Source: an uncultured Roseobacter sp. | Lineage (GTDB): Bacteria; Pseudomonadota; Alphaproteobacteria; Rhodobacterales; Rhodobacteraceae | Length of the DNA: 64,000 nt | Reading direction: 5' to 3' | Assembly: GCF_947492555.1 (NCBI RefSeq) | Contig: NZ_CANLNE010000003.1 | Coordinates: 806,001 to 870,000 of the forward strand | Notes under the pieces: model-generated | Databases searched by the model: none | What the model saw: only the letters and a program-made list of their open reading frames with translations | Told to the model about the DNA's origin: nothing | Made by a program: the position numbers and the translations under genes | In this document: positions 24,948 to 36,522 of the stretch, in pieces | How the letters are laid out: each line of letters starts with the position of its first letter | How positions within the stretch are numbered: position 1 is the first letter of the stretch

Positions 24948-25622
24948 ATGTTTGCAGTCCTCAAGACTGGCGGCAAGCAGTACAAGGTTCAGGCGGGCGA
25001 TACGCTCCGTGTTGAGAAACTGGCTGCTGATGCGGGTGAAACCGTTCAATTCAACGATATTCTGATGCTGGGGGGCGACAAGACCGTTGTCGGCGCACCC
25101 TTCGTCAAAGACGCCGGCGTTCAGGCCGAAGTCGTCGATCAGGTCAAGGGCGAGAAGGTCATCAACTTCGTCAAGCGCCGCCGGAAGCACTCTTCCAAGC
25201 GCACGAAGGGCCACCGTCAGAAACTGACCCTGATCAAGGTCACCGATATTCTGGCCTCTGGTGCGGATAAGTCGGGCGTAAAGGCAGCCATGGGCGCAGG
25301 CTCCGTTTCCGCGAAAGCGGTCGAAGCGGCAGCACCCAAGAAAGCGGCCCCTAAGAAAGCGGAAGCCAAGGCCGCTGCGCCCAAGGCAAAAGCGGCCCCC
25401 AAGGCGGCCAAGGCCGACGCGGGCGCGGACGATCTGAAAAAGCTGTCCGGCGTGGGTCCGGCGCTTGAGAAAAAACTGATCGAAGGCGGCGTGACCTCCT
25501 TTGCGCAGATTGCGGCATGGACCGAAGAGGACGTTGCTGCTATGGACGAGAAACTGTCGTTCAAAGGCCGGATCGAGCGTGAAGGCTGGATCGAACAGGC
25601 CAAAGAACTGGCTAAAGGCTAA
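24948..25622 (+). CDS. rplU: 50S ribosomal protein L21 with HhH extension
   Basis: A 224-residue protein, about twice the usual L21 length. Residues 1-103 are standard L21 ([35 protein letters not shown] binds 23S rRNA). Residues about 120-160 are an Ala/Lys/Pro linker, and the end ([19 protein letters not shown]) is a helix-hairpin-helix domain as in DNA-binding proteins. This extension is frequent in Rhodobacterales L21. ATG 24948 follows AAAGGAAATGCT. It is the first gene of the conserved rplU-rpmA pair. Confidence 0.95.
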   Translation: MFAVLKTGGKQYKVQAGDTLRVEKLAADAGETVQFNDILMLGGDKTVVGAPFVKDAGVQAEVVDQVKGEKVINFVKRRRKHSSKRTKGHRQKLTLIKVTDILASGADKSGVKAAMGAGSVSAKAVEAAAPKKAAPKKAEAKAAAPKAKAAPKAAKADAGADDLKKLSGVGPALEKKLIEGGVTSFAQIAAWTEEDVAAMDEKLSFKGRIEREGWIEQAKELAKG

Positions 25623-25633
25623 GGAGAGACCAA

Positions 25634-25903
25634 ATGGCACATAAAAAAGCAGGTGGTTCATCCCGGAACGGTCGCGACTCAGCGGGTCGTCGCCTTGGCG
25701 TGAAACTCTATGGTGGCCAGGCGGCCATCCCCGGCAACATCATCGTGCGTCAGCGCGGCACCAAGTTCTGGCCGGGCGAAGGCGTGGGCATGGGCAAGGA
25801 TCACACGATCTTTGCAACTGTCGACGGCGCCGTGACCTTCCACAAGGGTCTCAAGAACCGTACGTTTATTTCGGTCCTGCCGCTGGCGGAGGCCGCTGAA
25901 TAA
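25634..25903 (+). CDS. rpmA: 50S ribosomal protein L27
   Basis: An 89-residue L27, beginning [20 protein letters not shown], whose N-terminal tail reaches the peptidyl transferase centre; it starts directly at Ala after Met with no cleaved extension. [20 protein letters not shown] is the family core. Starts 11 bases after rplU with GGAGAG upstream. Followed by a strong terminator. Confidence 0.98.
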   Translation: MAHKKAGGSSRNGRDSAGRRLGVKLYGGQAAIPGNIIVRQRGTKFWPGEGVGMGKDHTIFATVDGAVTFHKGLKNRTFISVLPLAEAAE

Positions 25904-25932
25904 GCCCTTTCCCAAGGACATGACACATTCAG

Positions 25933-25970
25933 GGGGATCGGCGACACCGCCGGTCCCCTTTCTCATTTTC
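25933..25970 (+). terminator. Strong terminator after rpmA
   Basis: An 11-pair stem, GGGGATCGGCG (25933-25943) with CGCCGGTCCCC (25948-25958), one G-T pair, loop ACAC, followed by TTTCTCATTTT. Confidence 0.9.
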
Positions 25971-25997
25971 GCCACACCAAAGTGTTAGGCCAAGCCG

Positions 25998-26498
25998 ATG
26001 TCAGAATGCATCCAGACCCAACGCCTCGTTCTGCGCCCGCACCGGGCGGAGGATGCGGGCGCTGTGGCTTCGCTGATCGGCAATCACACCGTCGCGCGAT
26101 GGTTGCCGCGGGTTCCGCATCCTTACACCGAGGCCGATGCACTGGCGTTCTTTGCCCGGGATCGGGTGCAGGATGAGGCGTTGGCCATCACCCTGAATGG
26201 CGAGCTGATCGGCGGCTGCGGGATTGATGAGGAGCTGGGCTATTGGCTCGGCGAACCCTTCTGGGGGCATGGATACGCCAGCGAGGCTGCGCGCGCGTTG
26301 ATCGAGCGGTACTTTGCCAGAACGCAGGCACCGCTGATGTCCGGGCACCGGATCGGGAATGCCGCCTCGCGCCGGGTCCTGAGCGGGCTTGGTTTCGCGG
26401 ATGCGGACCTCGTGTGGCGGCATAGCCTTCTGGAAGATGCAGAGGTTGAGATCCAGCAGATGGTCCTATCTGCCGAGCAGTGGAGTGCGGCAGCATGA
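25998..26498 (+). CDS. GNAT acetyltransferase (RimJ/RimL type)
   Basis: A 166-residue N-acetyltransferase. TQRLVLRPHRAEDAGAVASL opens the RimJ-like fold; GYWLGEPFWGHGYASEAARA contains the acetyl-CoA binding loop, and NAASRRVLSGLGF gives the last strand-helix element. Substrate unknown, likely an amino group of a protein or small molecule. Its stop overlaps the LysE gene (ATGA). Confidence 0.85.
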   Translation: MSECIQTQRLVLRPHRAEDAGAVASLIGNHTVARWLPRVPHPYTEADALAFFARDRVQDEALAITLNGELIGGCGIDEELGYWLGEPFWGHGYASEAARALIERYFARTQAPLMSGHRIGNAASRRVLSGLGFADADLVWRHSLLEDAEVEIQQMVLSAEQWSAAA

Positions 26499-27097
26499 GC
26501 GTCGCGGTCACCTCTTTTGCGATTTTCGCAGCCAGTCAGGTCGGCACGCCAGGACCGGCCAATATGGCCCTGATGACCACCGGGGCGCGCTATGGCTTTC
26601 GCGCAGCGCTGCCGTTCGTGGCAGGCGTGGCCCTGGGCAAGCAACTGGTGATCTGGCCCGTTGGGTTCGGTCTGATGGAACTGGCAGAGCAGGCGCCCTG
26701 GGTGTTCGAGACGCTGAAATACGCCTCGGCCGCCTACATCATCTGGTTGGCCTGGCGCGTGGCGCATGCGCGGCTGGGCGCCGTGGATCAGGCGCAGGCG
26801 GCCCCCGGTTTTGCCGCAGGCCTGATCGTGCACCCGCTCAACCCCAAGGCCTGGGCCATGATTGTGGGCGGATTCACGGCCTTCGTGGCCCCCGGCACGC
26901 CGGTTATTGAGGCAACTGCAACCATTGCTGCTGTATTGCTCGGCTGCCAGGTTCTGCTGCATCCGCTCTGGACACTTGCCGGTGAGGGGATCGCGCGCAC
27001 CATAGCGGGAACGGCAATGGAACCTTATCTAATGTGGACCCTCGCGGCGGTAACCGTCGCGTCGGTGTTGTTCGTATTGTTCGGAGGAGGGACATGA
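26495..27097 (+). CDS. LysE/RhtB family exporter
   Basis: A 200-residue inner-membrane protein of the LysE/RhtB amino-acid exporter family. The N-terminal motif SQVGTPGPANMALMTTGARY is diagnostic, followed by VAGVALGKQLVI and HPLNPKAWAMIVGG; about six membrane helices. Start at 26495 (ATGA with the previous gene). Sandwiched between two acetyltransferase genes, which suggests export or detoxification of an amino compound that is also acetylated (inference). Confidence 0.85.
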   Translation: MSVAVTSFAIFAASQVGTPGPANMALMTTGARYGFRAALPFVAGVALGKQLVIWPVGFGLMELAEQAPWVFETLKYASAAYIIWLAWRVAHARLGAVDQAQAAPGFAAGLIVHPLNPKAWAMIVGGFTAFVAPGTPVIEATATIAAVLLGCQVLLHPLWTLAGEGIARTIAGTAMEPYLMWTLAAVTVASVLFVLFGGGT

Positions 27098-27636
27098 CGG
27101 TGGAAATGGGAAAGATCACGGTACAGCCGACCGTTGAAACGGAGCGTTTTGTTCTGCGGCCCCTGCGCAAGTCTGACATGGGGCTGATCGAGCTTTATGG
27201 CGGCGATGAACGTGTGGCACGCATGACCACCAGCATTCCGCACCCGCTGCCGCCCGGCCGGACCGAAGCCTTTGTCACCCGCGCCATGTCGAATGACCGG
27301 GACGAGGACGTCTGGGCCATGGATGGCACCATAGCTGACGGCTCTGAGCTGATGGGCTTGATCTCGCTGGAGCGGATGGATCGCGACCAGTCGGAGGTCA
27401 GCTATTGGGTCGCACCGCCCTATTGGAACACGGGCCTTGCGTCGGACGCGGTGCAGGCGCTGGTCGAGGCGAACCCGCTGGAGAACAAGACCATGTTCGC
27501 CAGTGTCTTTCAGGACAATCCTGCCTCGGCGCGGGTGCTGACACATTGCGGCTTTGAATACCTCGGCGATGCCGAAAGTTTCAGCGTGGCGCGCGATACC
27601 ACGGTGCCGACCTGGACCTATTTGCGAAAACTGTGA
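27094..27636 (+). CDS. GNAT acetyltransferase, second in operon
   Basis: A 180-residue RimJ/RimL-type N-acetyltransferase. ETERFVLRPLRKSDMGLIEL, then SYWVAPPYWNTGLASDAVQA for the acetyl-CoA loop and NPASARVLTHCGFEYLG near the end. The loop has N-T-G where G-x-G is usual. ATG 27094 overlaps the LysE stop, with GGAGGAGGG upstream; the longer frame from 27034 lies inside LysE and is not used. Confidence 0.85.
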   Translation: MTVEMGKITVQPTVETERFVLRPLRKSDMGLIELYGGDERVARMTTSIPHPLPPGRTEAFVTRAMSNDRDEDVWAMDGTIADGSELMGLISLERMDRDQSEVSYWVAPPYWNTGLASDAVQALVEANPLENKTMFASVFQDNPASARVLTHCGFEYLGDAESFSVARDTTVPTWTYLRKL

Positions 27637-27662
27637 TTGAGGGCCGCGCCCCTTAAGGCTAG

Positions 27663-29800
<2,138 letters not shown>

Positions 29801-29857
29801 CAAAGGATTGAGGGTGGATTTCAACCTTAACGAGAATTAATTACGGGATGTAGTGCA

Positions 29858-31123
29858 ATGAAAGATATGAATAATATCCCGGTGATGATGGCCGATATCG
29901 GTGCGCGTGCCAAAGCAGCGGCTGCCAGGCTCGCCTTTGCCAGCGCTGAACGCAAGCATGCCGCGCTGATTTCCGCAGCAGAGCAGGTCTGGACCGACCG
30001 CGCCGCCATTCTGGACGCCAATGCCAAGGATTTGGACTACGGGCGCGAAAAGGGCCTGTCCGATGCGATGATGGACCGGCTGGCGCTGGACGAAGACCGG
30101 CTGCGCGGCATCATCGACGGGCTGCGCGCCATTGCCGAGCAGCCCGATCCCGTGGGCGAGGTGATCGCGGAGTGGACCCAACCGACCGGGTTGCACATTC
30201 AGCGGGTGCGTACGCCTTTGGGCGTTGTTGGCGTGATCTACGAAAGCCGCCCCAATGTGACGGCCGACGCCGGTGCTCTGTGCCTCAAGGCCGGAAACGC
30301 CGTCATTCTGCGCGGCGGGTCAGAGAGTTTTCATTCCTCGTCAGCCTTGCACGCCTGCCTTGTGAAGGGGCTGCGCGATGCCGATCTGCCGGAAGATGCC
30401 ATTCAACTGGTGCCGACCCGCGACCGGGCGGCGGTGTCTGAAATGCTGACCATGACCGATACGATTGATGTGATCGTGCCGCGCGGCGGCAAGGGCCTTG
30501 TCGGTCTGGTGCAGCGCGAGGCGCGGGTGCCGGTTTTCGCGCATCTCGAAGGGATCGTGCACATCTACATCGACAAGGACGCCGACCCAGAGAAGGTGCT
30601 CAAGGTCGTGCTCAACGCCAAGACCCGGCGCACGGGCATCTGCGGCTCCGCGGAATGCCTGCTGATCCACGAGGATATCGCGCAAACGATGGGGCGTGGC
30701 CTGATCCGCGCGCTGATTGACGCGGACGTCGAAGTGCGCGCCGATGCGACGCTCACCGCGATCGAGGGTACCGTGGCGGCACAGGAAGACGATTGGGGGC
30801 AGGAGTACCTCGATATGATCATCGCGGCGCGGGTGGTGCCCGACCTTGATGCGGCGATGGCACATATCCGCACCTACGGGTCGAACCACACGGACTGCAT
30901 CCTGACCGAAGACGCGGAGGTCGCGCGGCGTTTCATGACGGAACTGGATTCTGCGATTCTGATGCACAATGCATCGACGCAATTCGCCGATGGCGGCGAG
31001 TTTGGCATGGGCGCGGAGATTGGTATTGCCACGGGCAAGATGCACGCGCGCGGCCCGGTCGGGGCCGCTCAACTGACCAGCTTCAAGTATCTGGTCACCG
31101 GGGACGGGACGGTGCGCGCTTGA
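29858..31123 (+). CDS. proA: Gamma-glutamyl phosphate reductase
   Basis: A 421-residue NADPH-dependent aldehyde-dehydrogenase-fold enzyme for the second step of proline synthesis. The catalytic cysteine lies in [36 protein letters not shown] and [19 protein letters not shown] are family signatures. Full length. 57 bases after proB. ATG 29858 follows a weak site; ATG 29867 is an alternative. Confidence 0.96.
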   Translation: MKDMNNIPVMMADIGARAKAAAARLAFASAERKHAALISAAEQVWTDRAAILDANAKDLDYGREKGLSDAMMDRLALDEDRLRGIIDGLRAIAEQPDPVGEVIAEWTQPTGLHIQRVRTPLGVVGVIYESRPNVTADAGALCLKAGNAVILRGGSESFHSSSALHACLVKGLRDADLPEDAIQLVPTRDRAAVSEMLTMTDTIDVIVPRGGKGLVGLVQREARVPVFAHLEGIVHIYIDKDADPEKVLKVVLNAKTRRTGICGSAECLLIHEDIAQTMGRGLIRALIDADVEVRADATLTAIEGTVAAQEDDWGQEYLDMIIAARVVPDLDAAMAHIRTYGSNHTDCILTEDAEVARRFMTELDSAILMHNASTQFADGGEFGMGAEIGIATGKMHARGPVGAAQLTSFKYLVTGDGTVRA

Positions 31124-31165
31124 TAGCCTTGCGGGCCCCGCGCTTGGTGACGTGGTTGCAGGTCG

Positions 31166-31762
31166 TCAGAACCGCAGCTTGACCTGCGTGTCCGACATTT
31201 CCGTGACGATCCGGCGGCTCGCGTCCCCCGCGATGATCGGCAGCAAGGCGAATTGAACCTGCGCCGGCCGCAGGTCTGCGGGGGCGTCCCGCGTGGCCAG
31301 GATGTTCCAAAGCGGCTCATCGATGTTCAGCTTGTCGGCCTGGCCATGCAGCAGCCAGTTGCTGTCATCATTGCTGACCTCGATACGGCCTCCGTATGGC
31401 ATGGCATTTTCCAGACACTGCAGCGCGAGAAAGGCCATGCGCACATCGCCGCGCGGTTGCGGATCCAGTGGACCCCAGGCCACATCCAGACGGCCACCGT
31501 CCATAAGGTCATCGAGAATCGAGGTCACTTCGGCACGGCCCATCATCTGCTCTCCCGCCGCGCCAAAGGCGATGCGGAAAAACCGGATTCGGGCGCTGGC
31601 GTTGCCCACACTTTCCTGGATGAGATCAATCTCGGGGCCGGGGGTGCCACCCGCCATCCCCAAAAGCTCCAACCCGTTGTTGATCGCACCGATTGGCGAT
31701 ATCAGGTCATGGCAGATGCGGCTGCCGATCAGTGCGGCAAGGTTAATATTGCTGTGGCCCAT
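31166..31762 (-). CDS. chpT: Histidine phosphotransferase ChpT
   Basis: A 198-residue phosphotransferase that passes phosphate from CckA to CtrA (and CpdR) in alphaproteobacteria. The first helix LAALIGSRICHDLISPIG has the phospho-accepting His18, and GAINNGLELLGM completes the DHp hairpin. A degenerate CA-like domain follows (LALQCLENAMPYGG). In Roseobacter relatives this relay governs motility and gene transfer agents. Convergent with proA, divergent from the DUF3553 gene. Confidence 0.88.
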   Translation of the reverse strand: MGHSNINLAALIGSRICHDLISPIGAINNGLELLGMAGGTPGPEIDLIQESVGNASARIRFFRIAFGAAGEQMMGRAEVTSILDDLMDGGRLDVAWGPLDPQPRGDVRMAFLALQCLENAMPYGGRIEVSNDDSNWLLHGQADKLNIDEPLWNILATRDAPADLRPAQVQFALLPIIAGDASRRIVTEMSDTQVKLRF

Positions 31763-31789
31763 CTACTGTCTCCTGCGCGAAAGGGTGCC

Positions 31790-31972
31790 ATGGAAGATTT
31801 AAACGCGATCCTGTCACCCGGTATGCTTGTACGGCATCCTGACCGCCCCGAATGGGGGACAGGGCAGGTACAAAGCAACATAAACGCCCGTGTCACAGTG
31901 AATTTTCGCGACGAAGGGAAGATCGTCATTGATAGTACCCGTGTTGCCTTGACCCCGGTGTTTGATGGATGA
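31790..31972 (+). CDS. DUF3553 small protein
   Basis: A 60-residue protein consisting of one DUF3553 domain: GMLVRHPDRPEWGTGQVQSN, then VTVNFRDEGKIVID. The same domain ends some alphaproteobacterial UvrD/PcrA helicases and resembles small beta-barrel (Tudor/CarD-like) folds. ATG 31790 follows GAAAGGGTGCC. Divergent from chpT with 27 bases between starts. Function unknown. Confidence 0.8.
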   Translation: MEDLNAILSPGMLVRHPDRPEWGTGQVQSNINARVTVNFRDEGKIVIDSTRVALTPVFDG

Positions 31973-32085
31973 AGAACCTTGCCAAAAGGTTAACGCACAC
32001 CTCTGGATTGTAAACCTGCGACAGCTGTTGCGTTGCAAGCACGCCGCCAATTCACTAAGAGCAAAGCAGATCTCCGGAACCCAGG

Positions 32086-32865
32086 ATGACCCCCCTAAAG
32101 ATGGACGCAAAGCCCAAATCCCCATTCTCGGTCAAGCTTGCAGAGACCGAGGCAGAACTCGAAGCAGCGCAGCGCTTGCGCTATGCGGTCTTTGTCGAGG
32201 AGTTGGGCGGCGGTGGCGCGTTGGTGGATCACGCGGCGCGTCTGGAAAAAGACAGGTTTGACCCGTTTTTTGACCACTTGCTGCTGACGGAAGAGACAAA
32301 GGGCGAGGTGGTTGGTGTCTACCGGGTCATGCGCTCTGATCAGGCTGCGGCGGCGGGGCAGTTCTACTCCGCAGATGAATATGATCTCTCAGTCTTGCTT
32401 CGGTCCAACCGCCGCTTGTTGGAGCTGGGGCGGTCCTGTGTGCATCCGGCGTATCGCGGCGGCATGGCGATGTATCACCTGTGGAGCGGGCTGGCCAATT
32501 ACATCGCGGACCATGACATCGAAGTGCTGTTCGGCGTGGCAAGTTTCCACGGCACGGATGTAGGCGCGCTTGCGCAGGCGTTATCGCTTCTGCACCACCG
32601 CCACCTGGCCCCGGAGGAACTGCGCGTGCGAGCGCAGGATGCGGCTTTTCAACGCATGGATCTGGTGTCCGAGGAAGCACTGGACCCGCGCGCCGCGATG
32701 CTCTCCGTGCCTGCGCTGATCAAGGCTTATCTCCGGCTCGGTGGGTTTGTGGGCGAGGGGGCCTTTATCGATCACGCCTTCAACACCACGGATGTTTGTC
32801 TGATCCTGGATACGGCGCGGATGAACGAACGACAGGCCCGCCTGTATCAAGGCAACGCGGTATGA
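32086..32865 (+). CDS. olsB: L-ornithine N(alpha)-acyltransferase
   Basis: A 259-residue acyltransferase making lyso-ornithine lipid from ornithine and a 3-hydroxyacyl-ACP. Family features: AAQRLRYAVFVEELGGGG, VVGVYRVMRSDQA and LLELGRSCVHPAYRGG, with GNAT-like core. Ornithine lipids replace phospholipids in the membrane, often under phosphate limitation; no convincing Pho box lies upstream here. ATG 32086 or ATG 32101 could start it. Overlaps olsA (ATGA). Confidence 0.88.
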   Translation: MTPLKMDAKPKSPFSVKLAETEAELEAAQRLRYAVFVEELGGGGALVDHAARLEKDRFDPFFDHLLLTEETKGEVVGVYRVMRSDQAAAAGQFYSADEYDLSVLLRSNRRLLELGRSCVHPAYRGGMAMYHLWSGLANYIADHDIEVLFGVASFHGTDVGALAQALSLLHHRHLAPEELRVRAQDAAFQRMDLVSEEALDPRAAMLSVPALIKAYLRLGGFVGEGAFIDHAFNTTDVCLILDTARMNERQARLYQGNAV

Positions 32866-33716
32866 ACACGACGTGGTTCGGGGACGCGCCGCCGCCCGCG
32901 CCGCGGCTGACGGCACTCGGCTGTCTGTTGATCCTGCTTCGGGGGCTGCCGCTGGCGGTCCTTGTCTTTGGCGGGCTGGCGCTGTTGCTACTGGTCCGCC
33001 TGATCGAGCGGCCCGTTTTCGGCATCGCCCGCCCGGTCACCCCCTATATCACCGTTTTTGTCTGTCGGATGGCCTTGCGCATCATCGGCGTGACACTGCG
33101 CGTGAAAGGGGAACCGGCGCATGGGCCGGGGGCCGCCGTGGCCAACCACGCCAGCTGGCTCGACATCTTTGTGCTCAATGCATCGAACCGCATCTATTTC
33201 GTCTCCAAATCCGAGGTGGCGGGATGGCCGGGGATCGGGTGGCTGGCACGGGCGACGGGCACGGTTTTCATTGAGCGCAATCGCGCGCAGGCGGCGGCAC
33301 AGGCGGCGCTGTTCAAAGAGCGGCTCAGCGCGGGCCATCGCCTGTTGTTTTTCCCCGAAGGCACCAGCAGCGATGGACAGCGCGTCTTGCCCTTCAAGAC
33401 CACGCTTTTTGCCGCCTTCTTTGCCGCAGAGTTGCGTGAAACGCTCGAAATACAGCCCGTTTCCGTCATCTACGACGCCCCCACACAGGCGGACAGCCGG
33501 TTTTACGGATGGTGGGGCGACATGGATTTTGGCAGCCACTTTCTAAAGATGCTGGCCAGCCCGCGCCACGGGCGGGTTACAGTGGTCTACGACACGCCGT
33601 TGCAAGCTCGCGCATTTGCGGATCGCAAGGCATTGGCCGCGGCCTGCGAAGCCCGCGTGCGGGCAGGCTTCGAGGCGAAGGGGCAGGGCGCCCGTAAATC
33701 AGTGGAAGAACGCTGA
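32862..33716 (+). CDS. olsA: Lyso-ornithine lipid O-acyltransferase
   Basis: A 284-residue PlsC-type membrane acyltransferase. A hydrophobic stretch (residues about 18-50) is followed by the catalytic NHASWLD motif (HxxxxD), then VFIERNR and FFPEGTSSDG, which bind the acyl donor and phosphate or its equivalent. With OlsB it completes ornithine lipid. The last 18 bases overlap the convergent PA14-like gene. Confidence 0.88.
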   Translation: MNTTWFGDAPPPAPRLTALGCLLILLRGLPLAVLVFGGLALLLLVRLIERPVFGIARPVTPYITVFVCRMALRIIGVTLRVKGEPAHGPGAAVANHASWLDIFVLNASNRIYFVSKSEVAGWPGIGWLARATGTVFIERNRAQAAAQAALFKERLSAGHRLLFFPEGTSSDGQRVLPFKTTLFAAFFAAELRETLEIQPVSVIYDAPTQADSRFYGWWGDMDFGSHFLKMLASPRHGRVTVVYDTPLQARAFADRKALAAACEARVRAGFEAKGQGARKSVEER

Positions 33717-34277
33717 ATCCGGGACCAGTTCCAACCCGTCACTGTCCGGTCCCCACTCCATCATCAGGCAGGCTGTGCCCTTGCGCTGGAAATAGGTGGC
33801 CTCCAACGGGTAGTATCCCGCTTCGGGCACCGCCACTTCGATCTCGCCCGCGTACCCGCAAGAGTGCACTTCGTCATAGTCGCCCACGACCTGCCCGCCG
33901 ATGCTGATCTCCAGCCCGTCATTGTTCAGGAAATCCAGCACGTAGGTGCCGGGCGCATCGAACTTGATGTAACCGGAGATTGCGGCGGCCACCTTGGTCG
34001 CCTTGTCCGAGGTCAGTGTCGGATCGCCCTCGCTGTTGTCGTCATAGGAGAGCCCGGCCAGCGGCGCGCCCGCCACGCTCTTGCGTTTCAGTGCGTTCCG
34101 CGCGTCCTTCACGGTACGCACATCCCCCGGAAAGGCGTAAAGCACCGCAAGGCCCGGGGTCAGGCTGCCGGCAGCGGGCTGCGGGTTGGCGGGGGCAAGT
34201 TGCACGGGCGCAGCAAGAGCGGAAACTGGAACAGAAAAAGCAATCGCCAAAACGGCGGATTTCAAGGAAAAGGTCAT
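33699..34277 (-). CDS. PA14-like exported protein
   Basis: A 192-residue exported protein. A signal peptide (to about residue 23, ending SALAAPVQ) precedes a region that resembles a PA14 beta-barrel domain: ISGYIKFDAPGTYVLDFLNN, DGLEISIGGQVV and YYPLEATYFQRKGTACLMME. PA14 domains bind carbohydrate in other proteins. Two cysteines (HSCGY, TACLM) may form a disulfide. ATG 34277 follows GGGAGTGACC; GTG 34283 is an alternative. Its 3' end overlaps olsA by 18 bases. Confidence 0.75.
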   Translation of the reverse strand: MTFSLKSAVLAIAFSVPVSALAAPVQLAPANPQPAAGSLTPGLAVLYAFPGDVRTVKDARNALKRKSVAGAPLAGLSYDDNSEGDPTLTSDKATKVAAAISGYIKFDAPGTYVLDFLNNDGLEISIGGQVVGDYDEVHSCGYAGEIEVAVPEAGYYPLEATYFQRKGTACLMMEWGPDSDGLELVPDSAFFH

Positions 34278-34420
34278 GGTCACTCCCGGTGGTAGATCAT
34301 TGGATCGTCCGGCCCTCTGCGGGGACGGTTAAAAAGATACTAGAATGCGCCTTCTGCAAGTGACAAGCACCCAGCGCCGCAAAAGCGATCACATATTGCG
34401 CGAATGGGGCTTTTCCGCCC

Positions 34421-34449
34421 TTGCAGGAAAGGGCCGAGTGGCCTATAGC
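34421..34449 (+). promoter_or_regulatory. Probable sigma-70 promoter of rpsB-tsf
   Basis: TTGCAG (34421-34426) and TATAGC (34444-34449) are separated by exactly 17 bases. Transcription from here gives a leader of about 115 bases before the rpsB start, room for the S2 autoregulation known in other bacteria. Confidence 0.45.
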
Positions 34450-34570
34450 GCACCCACTGAAACCCGCAGGCGGGGTTTGGGCCTTTTGGGGGAGACATCC
34501 TCAACGGTCCGCCGGTTGGCAGAAATCTGTCATGCCCCCGCCGAGGATAAAACCGGAAAGGTAGACAAAC

Positions 34571-35443
34571 ATGGCTCTTCCAGAGTTCACCATGCGCCAA
34601 TTGCTTGAAGCAGGCGTACACTTCGGCCACCAGACGCAGCGTTGGAACCCCCGCATGGGTCCGTTCATCTATGGCGCGCGCAATGGCATCCACATCATGG
34701 ATCTCACCCAGACCGTTCCCATGCTGGACGCGGCCCTGAACGTGATCCGTGAAACCGTCGCCAAGGGCGGCAGCGTTCTCTTCGTCGGCACCAAGCGTCA
34801 GGCCCAGCAGCCGATCGCCGATGCCGCAGAGAAATGCGCACAGTATTACATGAACCACCGCTGGCTGGGCGGCACGCTGACCAACTGGCAGACCGTGTCC
34901 CAGTCGATCAACCGCCTCAAGAACATTGACGAGCAGTCCGAGAACGGCTTTGCCGGTCTGACCAAGAAAGAGCGTCTTGGCATGGAACGTGACCAGGGCA
35001 AGCTGCAGGCTTCCCTCGGCGGTATCCGCGAAATGGGCGGCCGTCCTGACCTGATCTTTGTCATCGACGTCAAGAAAGAGGCACTGGCCGTCGCCGAAGC
35101 CAACAAGCTGGGCATTCCGGTTGTGGCCGTGGTTGACACCAACTGCCCACCCGATGGCATTGATTACATCATCCCGGGCAACGATGACGCGGCCCGCGCG
35201 ATTTCGCTATACTGCGATCTGGCGGCCCGTGCAGCCCTTGACGGCATGAGCGCGCAACTGGGCGCGGCAGGTGTCGATCTCGGCGCAATGGAAGAAGCAC
35301 CGGTCGAAGAGGCCGTCGCCGAATCCACTGGTGTCGAGGTCGGTGACGCGTCTTCGGAAACCGTGTCTGACGATGCGATGGCGGCTGACGCACCTCTGGA
35401 TATCGAATCCAAAGAAGAGACCGTGGAAAAAGCCGCGAGCTGA
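34571..35443 (+). CDS. rpsB: 30S ribosomal protein S2
   Basis: A 290-residue S2. [20 protein letters not shown] and HHRWLGG-type segment [14 protein letters not shown] are family signatures, with [20 protein letters not shown] near residue 190. About 50 residues longer than E. coli S2: the tail from residue 245 is acidic (Glu/Asp/Ala/Ser-rich). GGAAAGGTAGACAAAC before ATG. Followed by tsf. Confidence 0.97.
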   Translation: MALPEFTMRQLLEAGVHFGHQTQRWNPRMGPFIYGARNGIHIMDLTQTVPMLDAALNVIRETVAKGGSVLFVGTKRQAQQPIADAAEKCAQYYMNHRWLGGTLTNWQTVSQSINRLKNIDEQSENGFAGLTKKERLGMERDQGKLQASLGGIREMGGRPDLIFVIDVKKEALAVAEANKLGIPVVAVVDTNCPPDGIDYIIPGNDDAARAISLYCDLAARAALDGMSAQLGAAGVDLGAMEEAPVEEAVAESTGVEVGDASSETVSDDAMAADAPLDIESKEETVEKAAS

Positions 35444-35466
35444 TCCGCGTCATACGCATGACATAT

Positions 35467-35521
35467 GGGGCAGGGATGACCTGCCCCGAGACACCTCGAT
35501 GAACAGCGGGCCATGGGCCCG
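35467..35521 (+). promoter_or_regulatory. Tandem hairpins between rpsB and tsf
   Basis: GGGGCAGG (35467-35474) pairs with CCTGCCCC (35480-35487), and CGGGCC (35507-35512) with GGCCCG (35516-35521). No T tract follows, so this is an attenuating or processing element rather than a full terminator, in line with unequal S2 and EF-Ts levels. Confidence 0.5.
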
Positions 35522-35569
35522 TTAAATGGCGGGCCTCGTGGTCCGACAATTCCCAAAGGAGAACCTCAG

Positions 35570-36445
35570 ATGGCGATCACTGCATCTATGGTCAAAGAGC
35601 TGCGCGACACCACCGGCGCAGGCATGATGGACGCAAAAAAAGCGCTGACCGAAACCGACGGCGACATGGAAGCGGCGCAGGACTGGCTGCGCACCAAGGG
35701 TCTGGCCAAGGCAGCCAAGAAATCCGGCCGTACGGCGGCGGAAGGTCTGGTTGCTGTCAAGGTTGACGGCGGGCACGGTGTTGCGGTTGAGGTGAACTCC
35801 GAAACCGACTTCGTCGGCAAAAACGCCGAGTTCCAGGAAATGGTTGCGGGCATTGCCTCCGTTGCCCTGTCCGTATCCGACGTGGATGCGCTGAACAACG
35901 CGGATATGGGCGGCAAATCCGTGGCAACCGTGGTCACCGACAAGATCGCCACCATCGGCGAGAACATGTCCGTGCGCCGGATGTCCGCCATTGATGGCGA
36001 CATCGTGGTTTCTTACGTGCACAACGCGGCAGCGCCTGGCATGGGCAAAATCGGTGTGCTGGTGGCGATGACCGGCGGTGATGAGGCGTTTGGCAAGCAG
36101 GTCGCGATGCACATCGCGGCGGTGAACCCTGCGTCCCTGTCCGAAGCAGATCTGGACCCGGCGGTTGTCGAGAAGGAAAAGCAAGTTCAGATGGACATCG
36201 CGCGCGAAAGCGGCAAGCCGGAAGCGGTGATCGAGAAGATGATCATCGGGCGCATGAAAAAATACATGTCCGAGGTTACGCTGCTGAACCAGTCCTTCGT
36301 GGTGAACCCCGATCTGACCGTGGGCGACGCAGCCAAGGAAGCCGGTGCAACCATCACCGGGTTCGTGCGCCTTGAAGTTGGCGAAGGCATCGAAGTGGTG
36401 AAAGAGGATTTCGCCGCTGAGGTTGCCAAGGCTGCCAAAGGCTGA
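35570..36445 (+). CDS. tsf: Elongation factor Ts
   Basis: A 291-residue nucleotide exchange factor for EF-Tu. The N-terminal UBA-like part reads [20 protein letters not shown] and [15 protein letters not shown], and [17 protein letters not shown] is the EF-TS signature. ATG 35570 follows AAAGGAGAACCTCAG; the frame opening at 35513 has no better site. Terminated by a strong hairpin. Confidence 0.97.
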   Translation: MAITASMVKELRDTTGAGMMDAKKALTETDGDMEAAQDWLRTKGLAKAAKKSGRTAAEGLVAVKVDGGHGVAVEVNSETDFVGKNAEFQEMVAGIASVALSVSDVDALNNADMGGKSVATVVTDKIATIGENMSVRRMSAIDGDIVVSYVHNAAAPGMGKIGVLVAMTGGDEAFGKQVAMHIAAVNPASLSEADLDPAVVEKEKQVQMDIARESGKPEAVIEKMIIGRMKKYMSEVTLLNQSFVVNPDLTVGDAAKEAGATITGFVRLEVGEGIEVVKEDFAAEVAKAAKG

Positions 36446-36470
36446 AGATCGAAACAGCAACAATGAAAAG

Positions 36471-36497
36471 AGGCGGCACTCGGGTGTCGCCTTTTTT
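36471..36497 (+). terminator. Terminator after tsf
   Basis: AGGCGGCAC (36471-36479) pairs with GTGTCGCCT (36484-36492), one G-T pair, loop TCGG, followed by TTTTTT. Confidence 0.9.
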
Positions 36498-36522
36498 ATT
36501 TACAATCACTTACGTGTAGAAG

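Noticed and set aside
31973-32085. Pho box upstream of olsB, expected from phosphate control of ornithine lipids
   Set aside because: CTGCGACAGCTGTTGCG is the nearest match and does not have two good 11-base-spaced CTGTCAT repeats.
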